From an uncultured Prevotella sp. (GTDB lineage: Bacteria > Bacteroidota > Bacteroidia > Bacteroidales > Bacteroidaceae), in NCBI GenBank assembly GCA_900765465.1, contig CAAFRM010000123.1:1-7195 (forward strand): a DNA stretch of 7,195 bases. The letters run 5' to 3'. Below are positions 1 to 6,590 of the stretch, piece by piece (position 1 is the first letter of the stretch; every line of letters begins with the position of its first letter). Under the pieces are notes generated by a model. It searched no databases and was not told the origin of the DNA. It was given only the letters and a program-made list of their open reading frames with translations. A program made the translations under genes and the position numbers.

Positions 1-129
1 GCCATGCAGACTGCTACGGATAATGCCGATGAACTCTTGCGTGAACTGAATCTTCAGTACAACAAGAGTCGTCAACAGGCCATTACGAATGAATTGCTCG
101 ATATTGTGGGAGGTAGCGTGAATAACTAA
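1..129 (+). CDS. atpG: ATP synthase F1 gamma subunit, C-terminal end (partial)
   Basis: An open frame runs from base 1 to a TAA stop at 127-129, giving 42 residues of a protein whose start lies outside the window. The peptide contains ATDNA, then a stretch reading YNKSRQQAITNE, and then the IVGG tail. This is the characteristic C-terminal helix of the F1 gamma subunit, which forms the coiled-coil rotor shaft inside the alpha3beta3 head of ATP synthase at the inner face of the cytoplasmic membrane. In Bacteroidota atp operons, gamma is usually the last gene. A strong terminator immediately downstream (148-188) agrees with this being the operon end. The assignment rests on a short but highly conserved segment; the rest of the gene is not visible. 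Confidence 0.88.
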   Translation, partial: AMQTATDNADELLRELNLQYNKSRQQAITNELLDIVGGSVNN

Positions 130-147
130 GCTTCCCCGTTTCATCAT

Positions 148-188
148 AAAAAAAGAGGTAACCTTTTTTCCCGGGTTACCTCTTTTTT
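148..188. terminator. Bidirectional intrinsic terminator between atpG and recQ
   Basis: A perfect 9-bp stem (GAGGTAACC at 155-163 with GGTTACCTC at 174-182) encloses a 10-nt loop. It is flanked by seven A on the left (148-154) and six T on the right (183-188). Read on the plus strand it ends atpG transcription with a T run. Read on the minus strand the A run becomes a T run and can end recQ transcription. The A and T runs can also pair and lengthen the stem. It starts 18 bp after the atpG stop. Confidence 0.93.
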
Positions 189-212
189 ATGTTTTGTTTT
201 TTCTTGTTATCC

Positions 213-237
213 CCACACGCCCTTTCAGGGCGAGTGG
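213..237. terminator. Second hairpin just downstream of recQ
   Basis: CCAC, a mismatched A, then CGCCCT (218-223) pair with AGGGCG (227-232), a mismatched A and GTGG across a 3-nt loop. This gives ten base pairs interrupted by one A-A mismatch. It lies 8 bp past the recQ stop codon. In the minus direction it is not followed by a T run, so it is unlikely to terminate alone. It may protect the recQ mRNA 3' end or act together with the terminator at 148-188. The structure is directly visible; the function is inferred. Confidence 0.55.
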
Positions 238-245
238 AGTATAGG

Positions 246-2090
246 CTATTTGCCTGTATATTTCTTGATGGCTTTAATAAATGTATCGCCATATTTCTTG
301 ATCTTGAATTCGCCGATACCGCTGATGAGACCGAATGCCTGGAGGGTGGTAGGCTTCATCTTGGTTAATTCGTGCAGACTCTTATCTGATAACACGATGT
401 ATGGAGGATAGCCCTGTTCATCGGCAAGATTCTTGCGGATCTTACGCAGATACTCGAAGAGCTTCTTATCTTCTACACCCGACATTTCTTCCTCGAAAAT
501 CACACGCTCGGCATGAACTACAGGGATGCTGCTTCCTCTTGAAGGTCTGTTGACCCTTTGCTGACGAGGAGCCCGCTCTTCATTCTCCATAATCGCCAAT
601 GAAACCTGGTGTTCTCCCTTGAGAACCTTCCAGCCCAATGGCGTGACCTTCATCTGGTTATGCATATTATACGCTACCTCGAAGAATCCCATCTGGAGCA
701 TCTGCAGCAGATAGGTCTGCCAATCGCGCACGCTCACATCCTTGCCCACACCGAAGGTCTTCAATTCGTTATAGTGATTTCTCGCAATGGCAGGCGTCTG
801 CATGCCTCTCAATATCTCGATGCAGGTGCCCACGGCAATCTTTTCGCCCGCTCTTACCACGGCACTCAGCGCCTTCTGGGTAAGCACGGTACCATCGAAG
901 GTGCGGGGAGGATTGTTGCAGACATCACAATGACCACAATCCTTGCTGGAAGTCTCTCCGAAATAATTCAGGAGGATTCTTCTTCGGCAGACTCTCGATT
1001 CGGCGTATTCTTCCATTCTTCGCAGTTTTTCCAGATTCACCGATTTCTGTCCGCTTTCTTCGCAGAAAGAACGGAGGGTGATGATATCTGCCATCGAATA
1101 GAACAATACAGTATCGGCAGGGGCGCCGTCTCTTCCAGCTCGTCCTATCTCCTGATAGAAACTCTCGATGCTCTTCGGCATGTTGTAGTGAATCACCCAT
1201 CGCACGTTGCCCTTGTCGATACCCATTCCGAAGGCGATGGTAGCGCACACCACTTCTATCTGGTCCATCTTGAAACGTTCCTGTACAGAGGCTCGCTGTT
1301 GGGCGGAGAGTCCGGCATGATAGGCTTCTGCCTGTATGCCATGCTCCTGCAAAGCCTCTGCCACCATCTCCGTATTCTTGCGTGAGAGGCAGTAGATGAT
1401 GCCTGCCTCGTCTGGGCGACGGGCGATGAAATGGTAAATGAATTTCAGTTTCTCCTTCTTCGTACTTTCCTGGCGCACGGTAAGACTGAGGTTCGGACGA
1501 TCGAAACTGCTCACGAAGGTTTGGCCGTTCAGATGCAGCTGGTTGATGATGTCTTCTCGGGTAATCTTATCGGCTGTAGCCGTGAGCGCCATCACCGGCA
1601 CGCCATTGAATTTCTCGTGCAGGAGTCCGAGCTGGGAATACTCCGGACGGAAATCGTGGCCCCACTGACTGATGCAGTGGGCTTCATCTACGGCGAAGAG
1701 CGAAATCTTGATGTTGCTGAACAGATAAGGTATCTCGCTGAGGAGTTTTTCGGGCGAAACATAGAGCAGTTTCAGTTCGCCCGCTTCGCATCTTCTGCGG
1801 ATGATGAGATCATCGGTTACATCGTTGCCGCTGTTGAGAGCTTCGGCTGGAATGCCGTTCGCCTTGAGGGCTTCCACCTGGTCGTGCATCAGACTGATGA
1901 GTGGCGAAATGACCACTGCCGTTCCCTCCATGGCCAGCGCCGGAACCTGATAGCACAGACTCTTTCCACCGCCCGTCGGCATCAGCACCAGACAGTCGTT
2001 ACCTTGCATCACTTCCCGGATGATGGCTTCCTGGTTGGGTCGGAAGGAATCGTATCCGAAGTAAGATTTCAATATCTCGTTGATTTGCAT
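246..2090 (-). CDS. recQ: ATP-dependent DNA helicase RecQ
   Basis: This 614-residue protein is a superfamily 2, 3'-to-5' DNA helicase that acts in the cytoplasm in recombination and replication-fork repair. The helicase motifs appear in order: motif 0 (FGYDSFRPNQ, 11-20), Walker A (MPTGGGKS, 37-44, Lys43), the Walker B DEAH box (135-138) followed by the RecQ aromatic-rich loop (SQWGHDFRPEY, 141-151), motif III (ALTATA, 168-173), motif V around 283-295 and the arginine-finger motif VI (QEIGRAGRDG, 313-322). Four zinc ligands, Cys368, Cys385, Cys388 and Cys391, introduce the RecQ C-terminal zinc and winged-helix region (about 360-500). A charged linker leads to an HRDC domain (about 541-614). 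The length and domain order match canonical E. coli-type RecQ, and nothing is missing. The ATG at 2088-2090 puts motif 0 ten residues in, as in relatives. It appears to be monocistronic, transcribed from the divergent region to its right and converging on atpG. Confidence 0.97.
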   Translation of the reverse strand: MQINEILKSYFGYDSFRPNQEAIIREVMQGNDCLVLMPTGGGKSLCYQVPALAMEGTAVVISPLISLMHDQVEALKANGIPAEALNSGNDVTDDLIIRRRCEAGELKLLYVSPEKLLSEIPYLFSNIKISLFAVDEAHCISQWGHDFRPEYSQLGLLHEKFNGVPVMALTATADKITREDIINQLHLNGQTFVSSFDRPNLSLTVRQESTKKEKLKFIYHFIARRPDEAGIIYCLSRKNTEMVAEALQEHGIQAEAYHAGLSAQQRASVQERFKMDQIEVVCATIAFGMGIDKGNVRWVIHYNMPKSIESFYQEIGRAGRDGAPADTVLFYSMADIITLRSFCEESGQKSVNLEKLRRMEEYAESRVCRRRILLNYFGETSSKDCGHCDVCNNPPRTFDGTVLTQKALSAVVRAGEKIAVGTCIEILRGMQTPAIARNHYNELKTFGVGKDVSVRDWQTYLLQMLQMGFFEVAYNMHNQMKVTPLGWKVLKGEHQVSLAIMENEERAPRQQRVNRPSRGSSIPVVHAERVIFEEEMSGVEDKKLFEYLRKIRKNLADEQGYPPYIVLSDKSLHELTKMKPTTLQAFGLISGIGEFKIKKYGDTFIKAIKKYTGK

Positions 2091-2131
2091 ATTTCTTAAC
2101 TATATTTTCTTCTTTTTCGTTGGATATTCCT

Positions 2132-2140
2132 GCAAAGTTA
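2132..2140 (-). promoter_or_regulatory. Probable recQ promoter, -7 element
   Basis: Read on the minus strand this is TAACTTTGC, an exact match to the Bacteroidota housekeeping -7 consensus TAnnTTTGC. It is 41 bp upstream of the recQ start codon. No TTTG -33 box is present at the expected 19-20 bp spacing, so only the -7 half is supported. Confidence 0.6.
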
Positions 2141-2201
2141 CGTAAAAAACGGGAGATTTATTACATTTCTTTCAATAAAATAAGAAAAGTTGGCAGAAAA
2201 G

Positions 2202-2233
2202 TTTGAAAATCCAAATAATTGTCGTACTTTTGC
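2202..2233 (+). promoter_or_regulatory. Bacteroidota-type promoter of the dipeptidyl peptidase III gene
   Basis: A TTTG -33 box (2202-2205) and a TACTTTTGC -7 element (2225-2233) are separated by 19 bp, which fits the TTTG/TAnnTTTGC promoter recognised by the primary sigma factor of Bacteroides relatives. Transcription would begin around 2238-2242, leaving a leader of only about 15 nt before the ATG at 2256. There is no Shine-Dalgarno motif, which is usual in this phylum. It drives the peptidase and probably the Nudix gene after it. Confidence 0.82.
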
Positions 2234-2255
2234 GCTAGAAATAAAGGTTTAGAAC

Positions 2256-4331
2256 ATGGCAAATTGTAATGTAAACACCCACGAGCGCTTTGCCGACATC
2301 CAGATGCTGCGTTACGAGCTGAAGGGATTCGATGCATTGTCGCTCAATCAGAAATTGTATATTTACTGCCTGGCAAAGGCTACCCTGATGGGACGTGACA
2401 TCACGTTCGACCAGCAGGGAAAGTACAACCTGCGCATTCGCAAAACCCTGGAGGCAATCTATCGCCATTACAAGGGTATAATCGGAGAGGCTATCGAAAA
2501 CACAGAGACAGCAAGCGATTCTACTACTCAAATCGAAACTTCTTCTGTATGCGATTCCGAAGAATTCAAGGCTTTCGAAGTATATCTGAAGCGCGTATGG
2601 TTTGCCAGCGGCATTCATCATCATTATGGCTGCGAGAAATTCAAGCCGGGATTCTCTGAGGAATTCTTCTATCAGTTGATGGAGGAAATCTCTGAGGATG
2701 AGTTGCCCCTCAAGAGAGGAGAGAGCAAGGAAGATCTCCTCGCTCAGCTCGTACCTGTCATCTTCGATCCGGAGGTGATGCCGAAACGAGTGAACCAGAC
2801 CGATGGCGAAGATCTGGTAAAGACTTCTGCCTGCAACTTCTATGAGAATGTGACTCAGGCGGAAGTGGAGAGATTCTATGCCCGATTGAAGGATGCCTCT
2901 AATCCGACACCGCCATCTTACGGACTCAACTCCAAGCTCACCAAGCGCAACAACGAGATGATTGAGCTGGTGTGGAAGGAGGATGGACTCTATAGTGAGC
3001 CTATCAAGGAAATCGTGTCCTGGTTGCTCAAGGCGCAGAAATTCGCTGAAAATGAGGGACAGAAGCATGTCATCGACCTGCTCGTGAAGTTCTATCGCAC
3101 CGGTAATCTTGAGGATTTCGACCGATACAGTATCGCCTGGGTAGAGCAGCACGAAGGTATGGTGGATTTCATCAACGGATTCATCGAGGTATATGGCGAC
3201 CCATTGGGATTGAAAGGTACCTGGGAGGGTATCGTGGAATACAAGGACCTGGAGGCTACCCAGCGAACCCAGACCATCAGTAAGAATGCTCAGTGGTTTG
3301 AGGATCATTCGCCTGTGGATCCCCGTTTCCGCAAACCGGAGGTGAAGGGCGTTACTGCCAACGTAATCTGTGCGGCGATGCTCGGCGGAGAGGAATATCC
3401 TGCTTCGGCTATCGGCATCAATCTGCCTAATGCCAACTGGATCCGTCAGGAGCACGGTTCGAAGAGCGTTACCATCGGCAACCTGACTGATGCCTACAAC
3501 AAGGCGGCTCAGGGCAATGGATTCAGAGATGAGTTTGTCATCGATGAGGAGACTGTGGCGCTGATGAATCAGTATGCTGATATCACTGACGACCTGCATA
3601 CCGACCTTCACGAGTGTCTGGGACACGGCAGCGGTCAGCTTCTTCCTGGCACCGATCCTGATGCCCTGAAGGCGTATGGCAACACGATAGAGGAGGCGAG
3701 AGCCGATCTCTTCGGTCTGTACTATGTGGCTGACCATAAGTTGGTTGAGTTGGGGCTGACTCCGAATGATGAAGCTTACAAGGCGCAGTATTACAGTTAT
3801 CTGATGAACGGTTTGCTCACCCAGACTATCCGCATCAAGGAGGGTGACAAGATAGAGGAGGCGCACATGAGAAACCGTGCCCTCATTGCCTGGTGGACCC
3901 TGGAGCATGCCGAGGGAGCCGTGGAACTGGTTACGGAAGAAGTAAGCTATGCTTCTGCCGAGGATGCACTGAAGGATGCTGAGGGAAATATCGTAACCAC
4001 CCGCACCTATGTGAAGGTGAATGATTACGGGAAGCTCCGTCATCTCTTCGGAGAACTCCTTGCAGAGATTCAGCGAATCAAGAGCGAGGGAGATTTCGAG
4101 GCAGCACGCCAGTTGGTAGAGAAGTATGCCGTGAATATCGATCCAGACTTGCATCGCGAGATTCTGGCGAGATACAAGAAGCTGAACCTGGCTCCATACA
4201 AGGGCTTCATCAATCCAAAGATGACGCTGGCCTATGATGAGGAGGGCAATCCTATCGATGTAAATCTCGATTACGAGGAGAGCTATACCGACCAGATGCT
4301 CCGCTATTCTGAGGAGTACGGAACGTTATAA
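2256..4331 (+). CDS. Dipeptidyl-peptidase III (M49 zinc metallopeptidase)
   Basis: This 691-residue protein is an M49 dipeptidyl peptidase III, a zinc exopeptidase that removes dipeptides from the N-termini of short peptides. The defining HExxGH motif is HECLGH at 452-457: His452 and His457 bind zinc and Glu453 is the catalytic base. The second motif EEARAD (479-484) supplies the third zinc ligand, Glu480. The 28-residue gap from His452 to Glu480 and the Cys in the first motif match the Bacteroides thetaiotaomicron enzyme as I recall it, rather than the human HELLGH form. The N-terminus is polar with no visible signal peptide or lipobox, so I infer a cytosolic enzyme finishing peptide degradation. 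Residues 81-103 are rich in Thr, Ser and Glu and look like a variable surface linker. A good promoter lies just upstream. The Nudix gene begins 28 bp after the stop. Confidence 0.93.
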   Translation: MANCNVNTHERFADIQMLRYELKGFDALSLNQKLYIYCLAKATLMGRDITFDQQGKYNLRIRKTLEAIYRHYKGIIGEAIENTETASDSTTQIETSSVCDSEEFKAFEVYLKRVWFASGIHHHYGCEKFKPGFSEEFFYQLMEEISEDELPLKRGESKEDLLAQLVPVIFDPEVMPKRVNQTDGEDLVKTSACNFYENVTQAEVERFYARLKDASNPTPPSYGLNSKLTKRNNEMIELVWKEDGLYSEPIKEIVSWLLKAQKFAENEGQKHVIDLLVKFYRTGNLEDFDRYSIAWVEQHEGMVDFINGFIEVYGDPLGLKGTWEGIVEYKDLEATQRTQTISKNAQWFEDHSPVDPRFRKPEVKGVTANVICAAMLGGEEYPASAIGINLPNANWIRQEHGSKSVTIGNLTDAYNKAAQGNGFRDEFVIDEETVALMNQYADITDDLHTDLHECLGHGSGQLLPGTDPDALKAYGNTIEEARADLFGLYYVADHKLVELGLTPNDEAYKAQYYSYLMNGLLTQTIRIKEGDKIEEAHMRNRALIAWWTLEHAEGAVELVTEEVSYASAEDALKDAEGNIVTTRTYVKVNDYGKLRHLFGELLAEIQRIKSEGDFEAARQLVEKYAVNIDPDLHREILARYKKLNLAPYKGFINPKMTLAYDEEGNPIDVNLDYEESYTDQMLRYSEEYGTL

Positions 4332-4350
4332 ATAGTAAATAACGTTATAA
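4322..4350 (+). repeat. 10-bp direct repeat at the end of the peptidase gene
   Basis: AACGTTATAA occurs at 4322-4331, where its last three bases are the peptidase stop codon, and again at 4341-4350. The period is 19 bp and the flanking bases are partly similar, as in a small imperfect tandem duplication. The repeat begins with the palindrome AACGTT. No function is evident. Confidence 0.6.
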
Positions 4351-4359
4351 TAATAGATA

Positions 4360-4863
4360 ATGACAGATAATAAGAACGAGGAATTTCCGATAGTAGATGA
4401 AATGGGCAATATCCTGGGTGCCATCACCCGAGGGCATGCCCATGATGGATGCAAGATATTGCATCCTGTGGTTCATCTGCATGTATTCAACAGTAAGGGG
4501 GAACTGTATCTCCAGCACCGTCCGTCATGGAAGGATATCCAGCCTGATAAGTGGGATACAGCCTGTGGCGGACATGTGGATTTAGGCGAGAGTGTAAACC
4601 AGGCGCTTCATCGTGAAGTGAGGGAAGAGTTGGGTATCACCGATTTCGAACCGGAGTCTTTAGGACATTATGTCTTTGAGAGTCAGAGAGAAAAGGAACT
4701 GGTATATGTGCATCGCTGTGTATATGATGGTGAAGTGAAGCCGAGCCAGGAAGAGTTGTCTGGTGGTAGATTCTGGAGTAAGGAAGAAATCAAGGAAAAC
4801 ATCGGCAAAGGTGTTTTCACTCCGAATTTCGAAAACGAATACCAGAAGTTTTTCGCCCACTAA
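4360..4863 (+). CDS. Nudix hydrolase, IDI/YfcD-like subgroup
   Basis: This 167-residue protein carries a perfect Nudix box at 71-93, fitting GX5EX7REUXEEXGU: Gly71, Glu77, Arg85-Glu86, Glu89-Glu90, Gly92. The Glu residues bind the metal that helps cleave nucleoside-diphosphate-linked substrates. The N-terminal part (VDEMGNILG, about 12-20, then QHRPSWKD at 52-59) resembles the YfcD and isopentenyl-diphosphate isomerase type 1-like branch of Nudix proteins, as does a Cys just before the box (Cys69 in TACGGH). The actual substrate cannot be read from sequence. The protein has no signal peptide and is presumably cytosolic. It starts 28 bp after the peptidase stop with no promoter in between, so co-transcription is likely. 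The ATG at 4360 is chosen because conserved sequence begins about ten residues later. Confidence 0.88.
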   Translation: MTDNKNEEFPIVDEMGNILGAITRGHAHDGCKILHPVVHLHVFNSKGELYLQHRPSWKDIQPDKWDTACGGHVDLGESVNQALHREVREELGITDFEPESLGHYVFESQREKELVYVHRCVYDGEVKPSQEELSGGRFWSKEEIKENIGKGVFTPNFENEYQKFFAH

Positions 4864-4866
4864 GAA

Positions 4867-4899
4867 AATGTCCCACAGATTTCACCTCTGTGGGACATT
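4867..4899. terminator. 13-bp hairpin between convergent Nudix and AlkD-like genes
   Basis: AATGTCCCACAGA (4867-4879) pairs perfectly with TCTGTGGGACATT (4887-4899) around a 7-nt loop. It begins 3 bp after the Nudix stop and ends 14 bp before the stop of the minus-strand gene. No T run follows on the plus strand. On the minus strand the stem ends in ATT and continues TTC, a weak T tract. It is most likely a shared convergent terminator or an mRNA 3'-end stabiliser. Confidence 0.75.
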
Positions 4900-4913
4900 A
4901 AGAATAAGTAAGA

Positions 4914-5528
4914 TTATATCTCGAAGATACCCTTGAGCGCCCCTCTTGCGATATTTTCGAAATCCTCTCCGAAATCGCAGAAGCGCATCACGGCATTGGC
5001 GGCAGCATGCTTCACTCCCATGTTATCTCCCTGCAATGCCACGGCAGCCTGATCCAGGAATTCATTGATTCCACGATCGTTAGGCTCCTTACCATTCGCA
5101 AAGAGGCGGGCAAGAAGCTGGAAACCGGCAATCTCATACAGCGGTTTATTGCTTGCAATCCATTGATATGCAATCACGGGCGCATATTCCACATATTGCA
5201 GCAGATTGAAGGCAAGCATCTCAGCCATTTCCTGGCTCTGTACCTGTTCCATCCAGATATCCGTGATTTCAGCCAGCATCTTGTCGGCAGGCATGATGAG
5301 GGTAGCAAGAATCTTGCACTCCCGGATATCCTCCTTCCAGAGTTCGATGGCGAGGTCGTAGTCCTTACCGTATTCCTGCGCCATCTTCTTCAATTCATAG
5401 AAGGGTACACCCCAATTCAGTTTATATCCCAAGCCCTTGTCTCGCATGGATTGCGAACCCGGACCATTCATCAACAAGCGAAAGCTTCGCTTGATAGTCA
5501 TCAGTTTCTGATGTGTTTCTTCATTCAT
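4914..5528 (-). CDS. AlkD-like HEAT-repeat protein (DNA alkylation repair family), possibly non-catalytic
   Basis: This 204-residue all-helical protein resembles the AlkD family of HEAT-like DNA glycosylases, which excise bulky or positively charged alkylated bases. The best signs are the N-terminal GVPFYELKKMAQEY (40-53) and the helix LWKEDIRECKILATLIM (63-79), which fit the W-x-(3-4)-RE-x-(3)-A pattern of the family. It is somewhat shorter than typical AlkD (about 230 residues). Where AlkD has the catalytic W-x3-D pair, my by-eye alignment places Gln99 and Glu103 (SQEMAEM, 98-104), so glycosylase activity is doubtful. A DNA-binding or structural role is possible. It lies 39 bp downstream of ispE with no clear promoter of its own, so it is probably the second gene of that operon. 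It could simply be an uncharacterised HEAT-repeat protein; the family call is moderately sure and the function is not. Confidence 0.65.
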   Translation of the reverse strand: MNEETHQKLMTIKRSFRLLMNGPGSQSMRDKGLGYKLNWGVPFYELKKMAQEYGKDYDLAIELWKEDIRECKILATLIMPADKMLAEITDIWMEQVQSQEMAEMLAFNLLQYVEYAPVIAYQWIASNKPLYEIAGFQLLARLFANGKEPNDRGINEFLDQAAVALQGDNMGVKHAAANAVMRFCDFGEDFENIARGALKGIFEI

Positions 5529-5538
5529 TGTGTCGTGT

Positions 5539-5582
5539 TTAAAATCTAAAGTTTTAATATTTTAAATCTAAAGTTTTAATAC
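5539..5582 (-). repeat. 22-bp tandem duplication covering the ispE 3' end
   Basis: AAATCTAAAGTTTTAATA is present exactly at 5542-5559 and 5564-5581, a period of 22 bp. The flanking T and A runs extend the similarity to two nearly complete 22-bp units. The right-hand copy encodes the last residues and TAG stop of ispE (5568-5570). The left-hand copy lies in the 39-bp gap before the next gene. The repeat is directly visible; replication slippage is the likely origin. Confidence 0.85.
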
Positions 5583-6434
5583 TTTGCAGAACATTCCTTC
5601 GAACTGCTCCTCGATATTCGCTGGCTTATGCTTGAAGATACCGAAGATGGCACTGCCGCTACCGCTCATAGCTGCATATGCAGCCCCCAGATTATAGAGC
5701 TTCTGCTTGATTTCTGCTAACTCTGGATGCATCGCAAAGATAGGCGCCTCGAAATCGTTGACAAGCTCATCCTTCCAGGTCTCTATAGGCTGGCGAACGA
5801 TATCGCGGCAGCATTTCGCAGGCTTCTTAGGAGTGATGGCAGCGTAGGCATCCTTGGTGCTTACAGCGATGTCGTCACGCTTTACAATCACGATGTAATA
5901 TCCCTTCATGTTATCTCCAGGACCGCTTACCGGCATCAGTACATCGCCGATACCCTCAGCATAGCAGGCAGTATCTCCATTCTCCGGGTCCGCACTGATG
6001 AAGTAGGCACAGTCAGCACCCAACTTGGCTGCATATCGCTCCATCTCAGGAATACCGATGTTCAGGCGGAAACGCTCATCGAGCAGACGAATCATGTAGG
6101 CAGCATCCGCAGAGCCGCCACCCATTCCTGCCTGAGATGGGATTCGCTTGACGAGATGCGTATGAATGCGGGGAATCTTGAAGTCGGCAGCCAGCATATT
6201 ATATGCCTTCACCACCAGGTTTTTCTGTTCATCGCAATCCACGGCATTGCCTGTAATCTTCAGGTCGCATGCTACCTCGCTAGGAAATTCATCTCCCATC
6301 AGCTTGATCTCCAAGGCATCAGTCAGGGGGATAGGGTAGAATACGGTTTCCAGGTTGTGGTAACCATCAGCGCGCTTACTTACTATATTTAAGCCAAGGT
6401 TAATCTTGGCGCATGGAAATGTAATCATAATCAA
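5568..6434 (-). CDS. ispE: 4-diphosphocytidyl-2-C-methyl-D-erythritol kinase
   Basis: This 288-residue GHMP-family kinase uses ATP to phosphorylate the 2-hydroxyl of CDP-methylerythritol. That is the fourth step of the MEP route to the isoprenoid precursors IPP and DMAPP, and it takes place in the cytoplasm. The N-terminal substrate motif AKINLGLNI (9-17) is followed by RADGYHNLET (21-30). The glycine-rich ATP loop reads PSQAGMGGGSADAA at 99-112. Lys10 and Asp141 (LGADCAYF) correspond to the catalytic Lys and Asp of E. coli IspE. The C-terminal GHMP motif is MSGSGSAIFGIF (256-267). The length is normal for the family. Two in-frame starts, Met1 and Met3 (6432-6434 and 6426-6428), are both plausible. 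A -7 element lies 53 bp upstream, and the AlkD-like gene follows after 39 bp, suggesting a two-gene operon. Confidence 0.96.
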   Translation of the reverse strand: MIMITFPCAKINLGLNIVSKRADGYHNLETVFYPIPLTDALEIKLMGDEFPSEVACDLKITGNAVDCDEQKNLVVKAYNMLAADFKIPRIHTHLVKRIPSQAGMGGGSADAAYMIRLLDERFRLNIGIPEMERYAAKLGADCAYFISADPENGDTACYAEGIGDVLMPVSGPGDNMKGYYIVIVKRDDIAVSTKDAYAAITPKKPAKCCRDIVRQPIETWKDELVNDFEAPIFAMHPELAEIKQKLYNLGAAYAAMSGSGSAIFGIFKHKPANIEEQFEGMFCKVLKL

Positions 6435-6464
6435 TCATTGTTTAAGGGTGATACATTAACGATG

Positions 6465-6496
6465 TGCAATCTATATGCAATCTACTTGCAAAGATA
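6465..6496 (-). repeat. Three 11-bp phased TGCAA repeats at the ispE promoter
   Basis: On the plus strand GCAATCTA occurs at 6466-6473 and 6477-6484, and a related GCAAAGATA at 6488-6496. Each is preceded by T, and the units step by exactly 11 bp, about one helical turn. The third unit is the complement of the ispE -7 element. The arrangement could be an operator straddling the transcription start, or decayed copies of the -7 element. Confidence 0.65.
6488..6496 (-). promoter_or_regulatory. Probable ispE promoter, -7 element
   Basis: Read on the minus strand this is TATCTTTGC, an exact TAnnTTTGC match. It is 53 bp upstream of the first possible ispE ATG, giving a leader of roughly 45 nt. No TTTG box sits at the expected -33 distance; the nearest (6509-6512) is only 12 bp away. 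Confidence rests on the -7 match and position. Confidence 0.6.
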
Positions 6497-6590
6497 TAAA
6501 AAATATCCCAAACCCGGTGCTTTTCATCAAGATTATTTTCTTACTTGCATTAAAAATATTAAAAACATCCATATTCTGCAATATCTTTTG

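Noticed and set aside
609..1385. A 258-codon plus-strand frame opposite recQ (and another at 1431-2099)
   Set aside because: Both are mirror frames of the RecQ coding strand. They are rich in His, Ser and Leu, have no recognisable domain and no promoter-like sequence before them.
2235..4154. A 639-codon open frame antisense to the peptidase gene
   Set aside because: It lies opposite a clear M49 enzyme with intact motifs and its own promoter. The antisense protein shows no recognisable domain, and long antisense frames are expected from the codon bias of the real gene.
5007..5549. A 180-codon plus-strand frame opposite the AlkD-like gene
   Set aside because: The minus-strand protein has coherent HEAT-like helices and family motifs; the plus-strand frame does not resemble a protein and runs into the AT-rich duplicated spacer.
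5727..6392. A 221-codon plus-strand frame opposite ispE
   Set aside because: It is the antisense shadow of a fully conserved GHMP kinase, with no domain of its own.
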